The notes under the pieces are model-generated. The model ran no database searches. It was not told the origin of the DNA and saw nothing but the letters and a program-made list of their open reading frames with translations. A stretch of 64,000 nt of DNA, from positions 657,113 to 721,112 of the forward strand of contig NZ_JAALLN010000001.1 in the NCBI RefSeq assembly GCF_011751075.1, in the 5' to 3' direction. Positions 54,875 to 63,757 of the stretch are shown in pieces (within the stretch, counting starts at the first letter, position 1; every line of letters starts with the position of its first letter). Origin of the DNA: Flavobacterium poyangense (lineage in GTDB: Bacteria; Bacteroidota; Bacteroidia; Flavobacteriales; Flavobacteriaceae). Position numbers and translations under genes: made by a program.

Positions 54875-55976
54875 ATTTTATAGTCTAGGTTAGAAATTGT
54901 TTATCAAGCTAAAAGCAGTTCAAAAAGCTTTTAATACTCTATAAAATTACAAGGGCGTAAAAGTTTAAATTAGAAAAAAGGTATGAGTAACTATTTTTTG
55001 TGCATGGGGAACCAAAACAATGATATAAGATTATTTTTTGCATTTTAAGCAGCAGAGCTTACTTGAAAATAAGCTGTTTATTTGCAAAATGCCTTCTAAA
55101 GTATACATCAAAAGCAAAAACAAACAAAACACTAACTATCAATTACTTATATCAAAAATCAAATATAAACGAAACAGTAAATATGACACTAAGTATAATT
55201 ACCTGTTTCCTTTGAAAGAAGCTTGCAACCAATTGCACGAATTCTCACGAATTAAAATTTTAGAGATAATCGATTTAATCTGTGACATAATGAAAAAAAA
55301 AAATGCCACAGATTTCACTGATTAAAGGGATTTGCTTTTGATTTATAAGTATTCAGCAATCGAGCAGGAATAAAAGTAGCTTACCGCAAATTGCAAATCC
55401 GTGATTCACCCCGAAGTACATCCTTAAAAATGAACACTTTAGATTTTTTATTGCTTTATTTTTTAACGCTTATTTTAAATTCTGGCGTTTATTTTTTTAC
55501 AAAAATTAAATTAAAAATCCACAACAAAACATAATTTACTGATTATCAGTATTTTACTTAAATATAATTAAACAAAAAAAGGGTAAAAATACCCTTTTTT
55601 GATACCCTTTATTTTTTCTAACTTCGATATAACTATCAGCCATACAATTCGTTACAAGTTTAAAACAAAACCAAAAGTCACTCCTTTTATTTTTCTGTCT
55701 ACAACTTAGAACGCGTTCATTTTAACCAGATTATATATCGTATTAGCATAAACGAAAGGCCGTAAAAAAAGCCAAAAAACACTTATTTGATTTCTAAAAT
55801 AAGGGAGAAAATCAAAGAGTAGAACATCATTATATCTAAAAAAAGCAGAGTCAGGATGTGCATATAAACACTGCTTTTAAAAAAACAAAACAGGAATCAT
55901 ACTTTACTTAAAGTAGGTTTATGCAGAAGGCAATCAAATTAGCAATACTGTAGAATGTATTAAATTTTATCCCAAG
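54875..55976. other. Long intergenic region before the injection system
   Basis: It holds the upstream region of the oxidase pair, a GCCACAGATTTCACTGATTA dispersed repeat near 55304, a hairpin at 55574-55600 and the upstream region of the injection system. A 95-codon plus frame at 55038 has unusual composition and crosses the repeat, so I do not call it. Confidence 0.5.
55574..55600. terminator. Hairpin with A- and T-runs
   Basis: AAAAAGGGTA and TACCCTTTTT pair around AAAA. It can terminate either strand, though no adjacent gene ends here. Another CCCTTTATTTTTT follows nearby. Confidence 0.5.
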
Positions 55977-56579
55977 ATGATTTTTGAAGTTATTCAGATA
56001 ATTACGGAACAAGTTAACAGCTATCTCGAGGAAATTGGACTGGAGAAAACGATTGTGGCCGAAAATATCGCTTTTTTAGAGTCTCAAAACGAAAGCATAG
56101 CCACAAATTTAGACGATAAGGTCGCACTTACCTTAATTAATCTCGACGAGGAGACTACTTTAAAAAACGTTCCCAATCATACTATTGAAAATACCAAAAC
56201 CATCTATAAAAACAGCACCATCAATTTAAATCTGTATTTGCTTTTTAGTGCCAACAGAACGAAATACATCAACTCCCTTAATGATATTTCGAAAATCATC
56301 GCCTTTTTTCAGGGAAAAAAACTATTCACACAAGCCAATACGATTTACAACCGAAATAATGTAGCCATGGCCAATATTGACAATTTCAAATTTACGGTCG
56401 AACTCTACACCCCCACTTTTGAAGAGCTAAATTATATCTGGGGAACCTTGGGTGGCAAACAACTTCCATCGGCTTTGTACAAAGTGAGCATGATACAAAT
56501 TGAACGCAATATTGCGCAAGGCGAAGGAGAACTGATCAGCAGAATTAAAGGTATAACCAAAACAAGCGAGCCATCATGA
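55977..56579 (+). CDS. DUF4255 protein, tail cap/terminator of contractile injection system
   Basis: A 200-residue soluble protein with the DUF4255 hallmarks: helical start (IFEVIQIITEQVNSYLEEIG), then SINLNLYLLFSAN-like strand (actual: STINLNLYLLFSANRTKYIN) and KVSMIQIERN near the end. In extracellular contractile injection systems this family (Pvc16/Afp16-like) caps the tube and sheath. It is the first gene of the locus and its stop overlaps the next start as ATGA, so the order of assembly genes begins here. Confidence 0.85.
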   Translation: MIFEVIQIITEQVNSYLEEIGLEKTIVAENIAFLESQNESIATNLDDKVALTLINLDEETTLKNVPNHTIENTKTIYKNSTINLNLYLLFSANRTKYINSLNDISKIIAFFQGKKLFTQANTIYNRNNVAMANIDNFKFTVELYTPTFEELNYIWGTLGGKQLPSALYKVSMIQIERNIAQGEGELISRIKGITKTSEPS

Positions 56580-57418
56580 GTTTTCTCCTTACATATGGAT
56601 TGTTGTTTGAAGTAACTGTTTTACACAATTATTTTCTGAATAACGGCGAAGAAACCTTTGCAAGCATGTCAACCGATGATAAAGAAAAAATGCTGCAAAA
56701 ATACAACACCAGCGCTTTTATGAACTTGGTGCCTACTTTGGAAACCGAAACCCTACTCAAAAACTACAAAATGGTATTCAAAAAAACCACTGCAGGTTTT
56801 AGAGTATATATTAAAGTCAAAGAATTAGATGAAACCGATCCGTTTATAGCAACTCCTATTGCTTTAAACTTAAACTTTTTAATCACTACCAACGACTATC
56901 AATTTGAGAATTACACCGATCTGGACTTTGCCTTTAATCAGGTATTCTTATTTAGCAATGTTAAGCCTGCAAGCGAGCCGGTTACATTTGAATACTTACC
57001 CAAAATAAATGACAACAAGTTAATTACAAATGATTATTTAGTATCCGAAGAGACCACTATAGATTTAATTTCGACACTGCATCCATCAGAGAAACAAGGT
57101 GTCTTTGGACTTGTTTCACTGACCCTGCAAGGCGACAATAGTCCGGAAAATATTGTAGACAATTTTGGCAAACTCTTAAGCCCAAATTATAAAATTCATT
57201 TCGACAATCGAAAAACGCTTTGGAAATACATCAACCGGAAAGCAGCAACCGAAATTGAAACCAATACAGCAAAACCCTTAACACGTTCGGGTTTTGTTGA
57301 AATTGACCCACTTACCGATTTTACACCGGCGGAACCGGTTAACAGCCACTATCCTAACCCATCTGTAAGATCTATAACAAAAAGCAATGGTGATTACTAT
57401 TCGGAAATATTTATTTAA
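56576..57418 (+). CDS. Unknown conserved-position protein of the injection system
   Basis: A 280-residue soluble protein coupled by ATGA to the cap gene. The first two thirds are mixed alpha/beta (LNLNFLITTNDYQFENY, like a DUF4255-type strand). I recognise no family. The segment FVEIDPLTDFTPAEP and the C-terminal NGDYYSEIFI show no motif. Position between the cap and sheath genes suggests a structural or capping role, perhaps a baseplate or cap adaptor. Confidence 0.6.
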   Translation: MSFLLTYGLLFEVTVLHNYFLNNGEETFASMSTDDKEKMLQKYNTSAFMNLVPTLETETLLKNYKMVFKKTTAGFRVYIKVKELDETDPFIATPIALNLNFLITTNDYQFENYTDLDFAFNQVFLFSNVKPASEPVTFEYLPKINDNKLITNDYLVSEETTIDLISTLHPSEKQGVFGLVSLTLQGDNSPENIVDNFGKLLSPNYKIHFDNRKTLWKYINRKAATEIETNTAKPLTRSGFVEIDPLTDFTPAEPVNSHYPNPSVRSITKSNGDYYSEIFI

Positions 57419-57437
57419 TAATTAAAAACAATTAATC

Positions 57438-59534
57438 ATGGCAACAACTTACAAAACACCTGGGGTATATGTTGAGGAAATCGTAAAATTTCCTCCTTCC
57501 GTTGCCCAGGTAGAAACAGCGATTCCCGCTTTTATTGGCTATACTGAAAAAGCTACGAACAAGATTAATGGAGATTTGAAATTAAAACCGACAAGAATAA
57601 CATCTCTCTTAGAATACGAACGCTTTTTCGGCTTTGCAAAACCGGAAACAACCATTAGTGTTACCATTAATGATGTTTCGACTGATAGTGGTGACACCAG
57701 ATCTATTATTGTGGACCAACCAACTTCAAAACAACCTTTCCTGATGTATTATTCAATGCAGTTGTTTTTTGCAAATGGCGGCGGTCCTTGCTACGTTGTT
57801 TCGGTAGGTCGTTATGGAAATGATTTAGATGATGCCGACACTCCTGTTGTCGCAATCAACAATAGCGTAGCGCTGAATGCCGGGTTATTGGAATTAGAAA
57901 AAGTAGACGAGCCAACACTAATACTCTTTCCTGATGCAACAAAAGTAAGCGGAATAACCATCACTGATTTCTACGGATTATACAACAATGCCTTAACGCA
58001 ATGTCAAAATCTGCAAGACCGTTTTACCATAATTGATACGCTGAATTATGATGAAACAAGTCCAACAGATACAAATATAGACGATTTAAGAAATAAAATC
58101 AGTTCTGAAAAAGACACTGTTAAATATGGAGCAGCTTATTATCCGCACTTGGAAACAATTCTGGATTATGCTTTTGATACCAGCAAAATCATATTAAAAC
58201 ATTACTCTTATACCGCAAAAGCCTATGATAAAATTGCGGCAGGACTGGTACCTATTGAAGCGCCTGTTACCGGAATTAATGCAACCGTAACCAAACTGGT
58301 TAACGAACCTATTGCAGGAGATATCGCCGGACAAATAAGCAATATGTTTTTACAGATGTACAGCAACAATGCGACCGGTTTTGATTTGGGCGGAACCTTT
58401 GTCAGCAACGCCACAAAAAAAACTGCTTTCTTAAACAATCTGAATCTTGTGCTTGCTACTTTAGAGGAATTATCGCTTTTGAGAGATGCACTAAACGATG
58501 AGGCAAATGCAGCTATCAGCACAATATCTGATGAGGATATGGTCATTGCAGGTACAATTTCAAGTACTTTGACTGCATTTAATCTGCTTTTTACAGCCAA
58601 CAATAAAATTGATTCTGTCTATAAAAACTTAAAAACATTAAAGAAAAAAATACAGGATGAGAATGCTACACCTAAGCTTCTTAAAATTGTACAAACCGAC
58701 AGTGTAAGTTTTGACAAAGAATTAAAAAAACTGGTAACCTATACCCCATTAAATGCTCAGACCGGAATTACCGGACTTGTTAACAACTTTTCCGGCATTG
58801 CTGCAGCGCTGACTGCACTTTTAAATGCCATTAAATCTGTAGATGGAAAAGATGTGAATAATGGAGAATTAAACGGAAGAAAACTAAGTGCTTTAGAAAG
58901 TGTTGACAACGCTACTTACAATAAAATCCTAACAGAGATTTATAACCTGCCAATAACACTTCCGCCAAGTTCTGCTATTGCCGGAGTGTATGCCAGAGTT
59001 GACAAAGACAGAGGGGTGTGGAAAGCTCCTGCAAATGTTAGTTTGAACTATGTTATAAAACCTACCGTTAAAATCACAAACACGATTCAGGACAATCTAA
59101 ATGTTGATACCGTTGCCGGAAAATCCATAAACGCCATCAGAAGTTTTACAGGAAAAGGAACCTTGATTTGGGGATCAAGAACCTTGGCTGGTAACGATAA
59201 TGAATGGCGTTATGTACCGGTACGACGTTTCTTTAATATGGCCGAAGAATCCATCAAAAAAGCATCCGAACAGTTTGTATTTGAGCCTAACGATGCTAAT
59301 ACCTGGATCAGAGTGAGAGCCATGATCGAGAATTTCTTAATCCTTCAATGGAGAGCCGGAGCATTGGCGGGGGCAAAACCCGAACAAGCCTTTTATGTTA
59401 GAGTCGGACTCGGACAAACCATGTCAGCCATAGACATTCTCGAAGGTCGAATGATAATCGAAATCGGAATGGCAGTAGTGCGTCCGGCAGAATTCATCAT
59501 TCTACGTTTCTCTCACAAAATGCAGGAATCTTAA
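57438..59534 (+). CDS. Contractile tail sheath protein
   Basis: A 698-residue sheath protein. The start (YKTPGVYVEEIVKFPPSVAQ, then TAIPAFIGYTEKA) and the end (NTWIRVRAMIENFLILQW, then GRMIIEIGMAVVRPAEFI) carry the sheath core, and between them is a large variable insert (about residues 200-480). It would polymerise around the tube and contract to drive it into a target. Only one sheath gene is visible, in contrast to the three sheath paralogues in Afp and PVC loci. The spacing to neighbours is about 20-30 bases. Confidence 0.93.
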   Translation: MATTYKTPGVYVEEIVKFPPSVAQVETAIPAFIGYTEKATNKINGDLKLKPTRITSLLEYERFFGFAKPETTISVTINDVSTDSGDTRSIIVDQPTSKQPFLMYYSMQLFFANGGGPCYVVSVGRYGNDLDDADTPVVAINNSVALNAGLLELEKVDEPTLILFPDATKVSGITITDFYGLYNNALTQCQNLQDRFTIIDTLNYDETSPTDTNIDDLRNKISSEKDTVKYGAAYYPHLETILDYAFDTSKIILKHYSYTAKAYDKIAAGLVPIEAPVTGINATVTKLVNEPIAGDIAGQISNMFLQMYSNNATGFDLGGTFVSNATKKTAFLNNLNLVLATLEELSLLRDALNDEANAAISTISDEDMVIAGTISSTLTAFNLLFTANNKIDSVYKNLKTLKKKIQDENATPKLLKIVQTDSVSFDKELKKLVTYTPLNAQTGITGLVNNFSGIAAALTALLNAIKSVDGKDVNNGELNGRKLSALESVDNATYNKILTEIYNLPITLPPSSAIAGVYARVDKDRGVWKAPANVSLNYVIKPTVKITNTIQDNLNVDTVAGKSINAIRSFTGKGTLIWGSRTLAGNDNEWRYVPVRRFFNMAEESIKKASEQFVFEPNDANTWIRVRAMIENFLILQWRAGALAGAKPEQAFYVRVGLGQTMSAIDILEGRMIIEIGMAVVRPAEFIILRFSHKMQES

Positions 59535-59564
59535 TTAATAATCAACATTAAAAAAATATAGATC

Positions 59565-59993
59565 ATGAGTTATCCGCTACCAAAGTTTCATTTCTCAGTT
59601 GACTGGGGTGGAACAAAAATAGGATTTACAGAAGTTTCTGGACTAGATGTAGAAACAGAAGTTATTGAGTACCGCCAAGGAGCGAGTCCTGAATACAGTA
59701 AGATCAAAATGCCCGGCATGCAAAAATTCTCGAACATCACACTAAAACGAGGAACCTTTGCAAGCGACAATGAATATTACGCCTGGTGGAATACCGTAAA
59801 ACTAAACACCATAGAAAGAAGAGATATTACGATCAAATTACTGAACGAAGAACACGCTCCTGTGATTATCTGGAAAGTAAAAAATGCATGGCCAACCAAA
59901 ATTCAATCGACTGATTTAAAAGCCGACGGAAATGAAGTGGCTATAGAATCTATGGAATTGGTACACGAAGGTTTATCCATTCAAAATGACTAG
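59565..59993 (+). CDS. Tail tube protein (phage T4 gp19-like)
   Basis: A 142-residue protein with FHFSVDWGGTKIGFTEVSGL, then EVIEYRQGASPEYSKIKMPG and the C-terminal strand block ESMELVHEGL, the normal tube fold of contractile injection systems (Afp1/Pvc1-like). It would form the inner tube. It is two bases ahead of a second tube-like gene. Confidence 0.93.
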   Translation: MSYPLPKFHFSVDWGGTKIGFTEVSGLDVETEVIEYRQGASPEYSKIKMPGMQKFSNITLKRGTFASDNEYYAWWNTVKLNTIERRDITIKLLNEEHAPVIIWKVKNAWPTKIQSTDLKADGNEVAIESMELVHEGLSIQND

Positions 59994-59995
59994 TC

Positions 59996-60442
59996 ATGGC
60001 TAACTATTATCCACCTGTCGGTTTTCATTTTTTAGTTGAATTTGAAGGTCTTGGTTCGAAAGAAAAAGACCATCAGTTTCAATCGGTGTCCGGCTTGTCT
60101 GTTGACATTGAAACCGAAGAGATTGCCGAAGGTGGAGAAAATAGGTTCAAGCACAAACTTCCCGTAAAGACAAAATATCCAAACCTGACTTTAAAGAGAG
60201 GAATGCTGATTGATTCTGTGGTGATTGACTGGTGCAGAGATGCTATAGAAAATTTTTCTTTCAAACCCGTCAACCTGACCATCAAATTGCTCAATCCAGA
60301 ACATCAGCCTTTGATATCCTGGAATGTGGTGCATGCCTATCCGGTAAAATGGTCGGTGGAAGATTTTAATGCGCAAGAAAGCAAGCTCGTTGTGGAAAGC
60401 TTTGAGCTTACCTACAATTATTTCACCTTAATCAAAAGTTAG
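59996..60442 (+). CDS. Second tube-like protein (tube initiator, Afp5-like)
   Basis: A 148-residue relative of the tube protein (GFHFLVEFEGLGSKEKDHQF, then VSGLSVDIETEEIAEGGENR and ESFELTYNYF). The divergence from the first tube protein suggests a tube initiator or baseplate-proximal ring, as Afp5/Pvc5 does. It lies between the main tube gene and the DUF5908 gene. Confidence 0.85.
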   Translation: MANYYPPVGFHFLVEFEGLGSKEKDHQFQSVSGLSVDIETEEIAEGGENRFKHKLPVKTKYPNLTLKRGMLIDSVVIDWCRDAIENFSFKPVNLTIKLLNPEHQPLISWNVVHAYPVKWSVEDFNAQESKLVVESFELTYNYFTLIKS

Positions 60443-60444
60443 TC

Positions 60445-60606
60445 ATGCCCATAGAAATAAAAGAGCTTCACATTAAAATAAACGTGAACGAAGGAGCATC
60501 AAAACCATCAACTTCTGCAAGTACTCCAAAAAGTACAGATGAAGATGCGGTAGCCGAATGTGTAGAACAAGTACTGAAAATCATCGAACGTAAAAAAGAA
60601 CGCTAA
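60445..60606 (+). CDS. DUF5908-like small protein of the injection system
   Basis: This 53-residue frame (MPIEIKELHIKINVNE, then a serine/threonine-rich linker, then CVEQVLKIIERKKER) begins two bases after the preceding stop and ends three bases before the next start. The N-terminal IEIKELHIKI and C-terminal helix fit DUF5908, a small protein present in this position in Bacteroidota injection loci (compare Pvc6). It is too short for usual length cut-offs. Confidence 0.8.
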   Translation: MPIEIKELHIKINVNEGASKPSTSASTPKSTDEDAVAECVEQVLKIIERKKER

Positions 60607-60609
60607 GTC

Positions 60610-61293
60610 ATGGCAGGGGAATTAGAAAAACTAAAAGTCGTTGCTTATAGTGACCCGGAATTTAACAACAAAATTTCCGATGGTACATTTTCTACGCTTA
60701 TGAATCCGGAAAAGTACACCTATCACTATAAAATTGAAACCAATAAAACGCAGGCTTCGGGAACGAGCAGTGTTTCGCCAAAGTTCAGCAAAAAGTTGCC
60801 TGAAAATCTGGAACTCGATTTTGTTTTTGACCGATCCGGAGTAATCAACGGTTTCGAAAGTTCTGACGATGGCATCATTGATGACATAGAGAAATTTAAA
60901 AAAGTCGTTTTAAATTACAACGGAGACAAACACAAACCCAATTATCTGGTGATTTCCTGGGGAACATTGCTTTTTAAAGGAGCCCTGACCGAAATGGATG
61001 TAGAATTCAAACTCTTTAAACCCGACGGTACTCCAATCAGGGCAATTGCAAAAGTAAAATTTCAGGGTTTTGTTGAAGACAATTTAAGAGCTGCACAAGA
61101 AAACAATAAGTCGCCCGATTTGACCCATTACAGAACGGTAAAAGATGGCGATACATTAGCCTTGATGTCTTATCAGATCTACGGCGATTCCAAATATTAT
61201 CTGGAAGTCGCCAAAGCCAATAACATTGTCAATTTCAGAAAATTAAAAACCGGGCAAAAACTATTTTTCCCTCCTTTACAAAAACAATCCTGA
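60610..61293 (+). CDS. LysM-domain tail protein (Afp7/Pvc7-like)
   Basis: A 227-residue protein. Its first 150 residues resemble the tail adaptor of contractile systems (FSTLMNPEKYTYHYKIE, then GVINGFESSDDG). The C-terminus is a LysM module (HYRTVKDGDTLALMSYQIYG, then LKTGQKLFFPPL), as in baseplate hub proteins of the Afp7/gp53 type. The stop overlaps the spike gene start by one base. Its part is to link tube and spike. Confidence 0.9.
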   Translation: MAGELEKLKVVAYSDPEFNNKISDGTFSTLMNPEKYTYHYKIETNKTQASGTSSVSPKFSKKLPENLELDFVFDRSGVINGFESSDDGIIDDIEKFKKVVLNYNGDKHKPNYLVISWGTLLFKGALTEMDVEFKLFKPDGTPIRAIAKVKFQGFVEDNLRAAQENNKSPDLTHYRTVKDGDTLALMSYQIYGDSKYYLEVAKANNIVNFRKLKTGQKLFFPPLQKQS

Positions 61294-63038
61294 TGAACAA
61301 TAGCGGAGTCATACAAACCAGTAAAAGTGCCGATTTAGTAACACTTAAAATTTTAATTGAAGGGGAAGAATTATCTAAAACCTATCAGGTAAAAAGTATA
61401 GTGGTACAAAATGAGGTCAATCGGATTCCTATGGCTCAAATTGTTCTGGTAGACGGAGAAGCCTCTGAAAGAGAATTTAAACTGAGTAATGAAGATTTAT
61501 TGATTCCGGGCAAAAAAATCGAAATACAGGCCGGTTATCACAGTGATGAAGAAACCATATACAAAGGAATCATCATCAAACATTCGATCAAGATAAAAAG
61601 CAGTGCTTCTTTACTGATTATCGAATGTAAAGACGAAGCCGTAAAACTCACTATTGGAAGAAAGAGCAAGTATTTTTATGAGGTAAAAGACAGTGAAGCA
61701 TTTGAATCAATTATTGGCACCTATGGATTAGAAAAAGACGTTGAAGCAACTAATTTCAGCCATAAAGAAATCGTGCAATACAATACTTCCGATTGGGATT
61801 TTATCGTTTCGAGAGCGCAGGCCAATGGCAAACTGTGTTTTGTCGAAAATGGAAAAATTACGATCAGCAAACCCAACGTATCGGCAGCTTCTGTTGAGAC
61901 CATTACTTTTGGAGCCACTTTACTTGATTTTGATGCCGAAATCGACGCTCGAAATCAATTTGCCAAAGTGTCTTCCTACAGCTGGGATTATACCAATCAG
62001 GAGTTAGTTGAAATTGAAGCCAGTGATCCGGCAGTAAGCCTGAACGGCAATCTTTCTGCCTCTGATTTGTCTGAAATTATCCAACTTGAAAACCTGGAAT
62101 TGCGTCATGGCGGTACCATTACCGAAACGGAACTTCAGGATTGGGCCGATGCCAAATTACTGTTTCAACAATTGTCAAAAATCCGTGGAAGAGCTAAATT
62201 TCAAGGCATTCCTGCCGTGAAACCTAATACCATCATTACACTTGAAGGTGTTGGGGATCGATTCAACGGAGACGCTTATGTCACCGGTGTTTTTCATGAA
62301 CTGACAGAAGGAAACTGGACAATCGATGCACAATTCGGATTAAATCCCGAATGGTTCTCTGAAACGTTCGACATTCATACGCCGACCGGCTCCGGAATCA
62401 TCCCGGCCATAAAAGGTTTACACGTTGGAATTGTCACCCAATTAGAGGGAGATCCCAATGGTGAAGATCGCATTTTGGTAAAAATTCCCATCATCAATAA
62501 CGAAGAACAAGGCATTTGGTGTCGTGTTGCTTCACCCGATGCAGGGGAAAACAGAGGTGTTTTTTTCAGACCTGAAATAGAAGATGAGGTGATTATTGGT
62601 TTTGTCAATGAAGACCCAAACAATGCCATCGTTTTAGGAATGCTTCACAGCAGCGGAAAACCCGCTCCGATTCCCGCTTCCGATGACAACCATCAGAAAG
62701 GAATTGTAACCCGAAGCGAAATGAAGGTTTTATTTGACGATGAAAAAAAATCCATCGGAATTGAAACCCCCGCCGGAAAAAAAATAACAATCGATGAAGA
62801 CAAGGGTGTGATTGTAATCGAAGACGAAAATTCGAACGTAATCACCATTGACAGCAAAGGAATAAAAATGGAAAGTGCCGGAAACATTGAGTTAATCGCA
62901 TCAGGTGATGTAACTATTGAAGGCACGAATGTTTCTTTAAAAGCAAAAGCGCAATATAAAGCAGAAGGAAACGCCGGTGCCGAAATGTCATCGAGCGCCG
63001 TTGCTATTGTAAAAGGAAGTATCGTACAAATAAACTAA
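61293..63038 (+). CDS. VgrG-like baseplate spike protein (Afp8/Pvc8-like)
   Basis: A 581-residue protein: gp27-like part (about residues 1-345, ending EWFSETFD), a gp5 OB-fold (about 375-450, GIVTQLEGDPNGEDRILVKI, then GVFFRPEIEDEVIIGFVNED) and a C-terminal beta-helix-type stretch with repeated I-x-I-x pattern. It should sit at the tip of the tube and carry the PAAR protein encoded next. There is no added effector domain, so cargo must be elsewhere. Confidence 0.92.
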   Translation: MNNSGVIQTSKSADLVTLKILIEGEELSKTYQVKSIVVQNEVNRIPMAQIVLVDGEASEREFKLSNEDLLIPGKKIEIQAGYHSDEETIYKGIIIKHSIKIKSSASLLIIECKDEAVKLTIGRKSKYFYEVKDSEAFESIIGTYGLEKDVEATNFSHKEIVQYNTSDWDFIVSRAQANGKLCFVENGKITISKPNVSAASVETITFGATLLDFDAEIDARNQFAKVSSYSWDYTNQELVEIEASDPAVSLNGNLSASDLSEIIQLENLELRHGGTITETELQDWADAKLLFQQLSKIRGRAKFQGIPAVKPNTIITLEGVGDRFNGDAYVTGVFHELTEGNWTIDAQFGLNPEWFSETFDIHTPTGSGIIPAIKGLHVGIVTQLEGDPNGEDRILVKIPIINNEEQGIWCRVASPDAGENRGVFFRPEIEDEVIIGFVNEDPNNAIVLGMLHSSGKPAPIPASDDNHQKGIVTRSEMKVLFDDEKKSIGIETPAGKKITIDEDKGVIVIEDENSNVITIDSKGIKMESAGNIELIASGDVTIEGTNVSLKAKAQYKAEGNAGAEMSSSAVAIVKGSIVQIN

Positions 63039-63042
63039 GACT

Positions 63043-63333
63043 ATGGGAGCACCAGCCGCCAGAATTACAGACATGCATGTTTGCCCGATGGTTACCGGAA
63101 CGGTTCCTCATGTGGGCGGTCCGATTTTACCTCCCGGCGCCCCAACAGTATTAATTGGTGGAGTTCCGGCTGCCTGTGTAGGCGATATGGCAACTTGCAC
63201 CGGGCCACCCGATACGATCGCTGCAGGTTCTTCAACAGTTTTAATTGGTGGCAAACCCGCCGCACGAATGGGGGATTCAACCGCACATGGCGGTACAATA
63301 GTAGCCGGATTAACAACGGTATTAATTGGTTAA
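63043..63333 (+). CDS. PAAR-domain tip protein
   Basis: A 96-residue protein, essentially only the PAAR fold: GAPAARITDMHVCPM, then PILPPGAPTVLIGGVPAACV, and two further VLIGG repeats, with H12, C14, C47-type residues likely to bind metal. It would cap the spike as a sharp point. No effector extension is fused to it. It is followed after two bases by the gp25-like gene. Confidence 0.92.
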   Translation: MGAPAARITDMHVCPMVTGTVPHVGGPILPPGAPTVLIGGVPAACVGDMATCTGPPDTIAAGSSTVLIGGKPAARMGDSTAHGGTIVAGLTTVLIG

Positions 63334-63335
63334 TT

Positions 63336-63746
63336 ATGGAAACGGAACAAGATTTTTTAGGTATTGGATGGAGTTTCCCTCCTGAATTTAACGTAGGCAG
63401 CAAAACAGTAACCATGCTAAGCGATGAAAACGACATCAAAAGCAGCCTGGAGATTTTGCTTTCCACCAAAATTGGCGAACGCATCATGCAACCCAAATAT
63501 GGTTGTAATATGGATGAACTGTTGTTTAATCCATTGAATCAAACTTTAAAAACGTTTGTTTCCGAACTTATCAGAACGGCCATTCTTTACCATGAACCAA
63601 GAATTGACGTTGAAAAAATTGACATTACAAAAGGCGACGATTTGAGTGGAGAATTATTAGTACTGATTGATTTTAAAGTACGCGCTACCAATTCGAGAAT
63701 AAATATGGTTTATCCATTTTACAAACAAGAAGGAACCGACTTATAA
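63336..63746 (+). CDS. gp25-like baseplate protein
   Basis: Starting at 63336 (METEQDFLGIGWSFPPEF) gives 136 residues; a longer frame upstream is the out-of-frame copy of the PAAR gene and should be ignored. The family signature is present (LLSTKIGERIMQPKYGCNMD, then VKIDIT-like ENIDITKGDD). gp25 is the lysozyme-fold baseplate component that nucleates the sheath. It is conserved in every contractile system. Confidence 0.92.
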   Translation: METEQDFLGIGWSFPPEFNVGSKTVTMLSDENDIKSSLEILLSTKIGERIMQPKYGCNMDELLFNPLNQTLKTFVSELIRTAILYHEPRIDVEKIDITKGDDLSGELLVLIDFKVRATNSRINMVYPFYKQEGTDL

Positions 63747-63757
63747 ATTGTTAAAAG

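Noticed and set aside
55038..55325. Open frame of 95 codons, plus strand
   Set aside because: It ends inside a dispersed repeat (GCCACAGATTTCACTG), lacks any recognisable pattern and has unusual lysine/asparagine bias.
55949..55955. TGTAGAA half-site upstream of the injection locus
   Set aside because: It stands alone, without the palindrome, the 22-bp partner or a -7 box at the right distance, so it is expected by chance.
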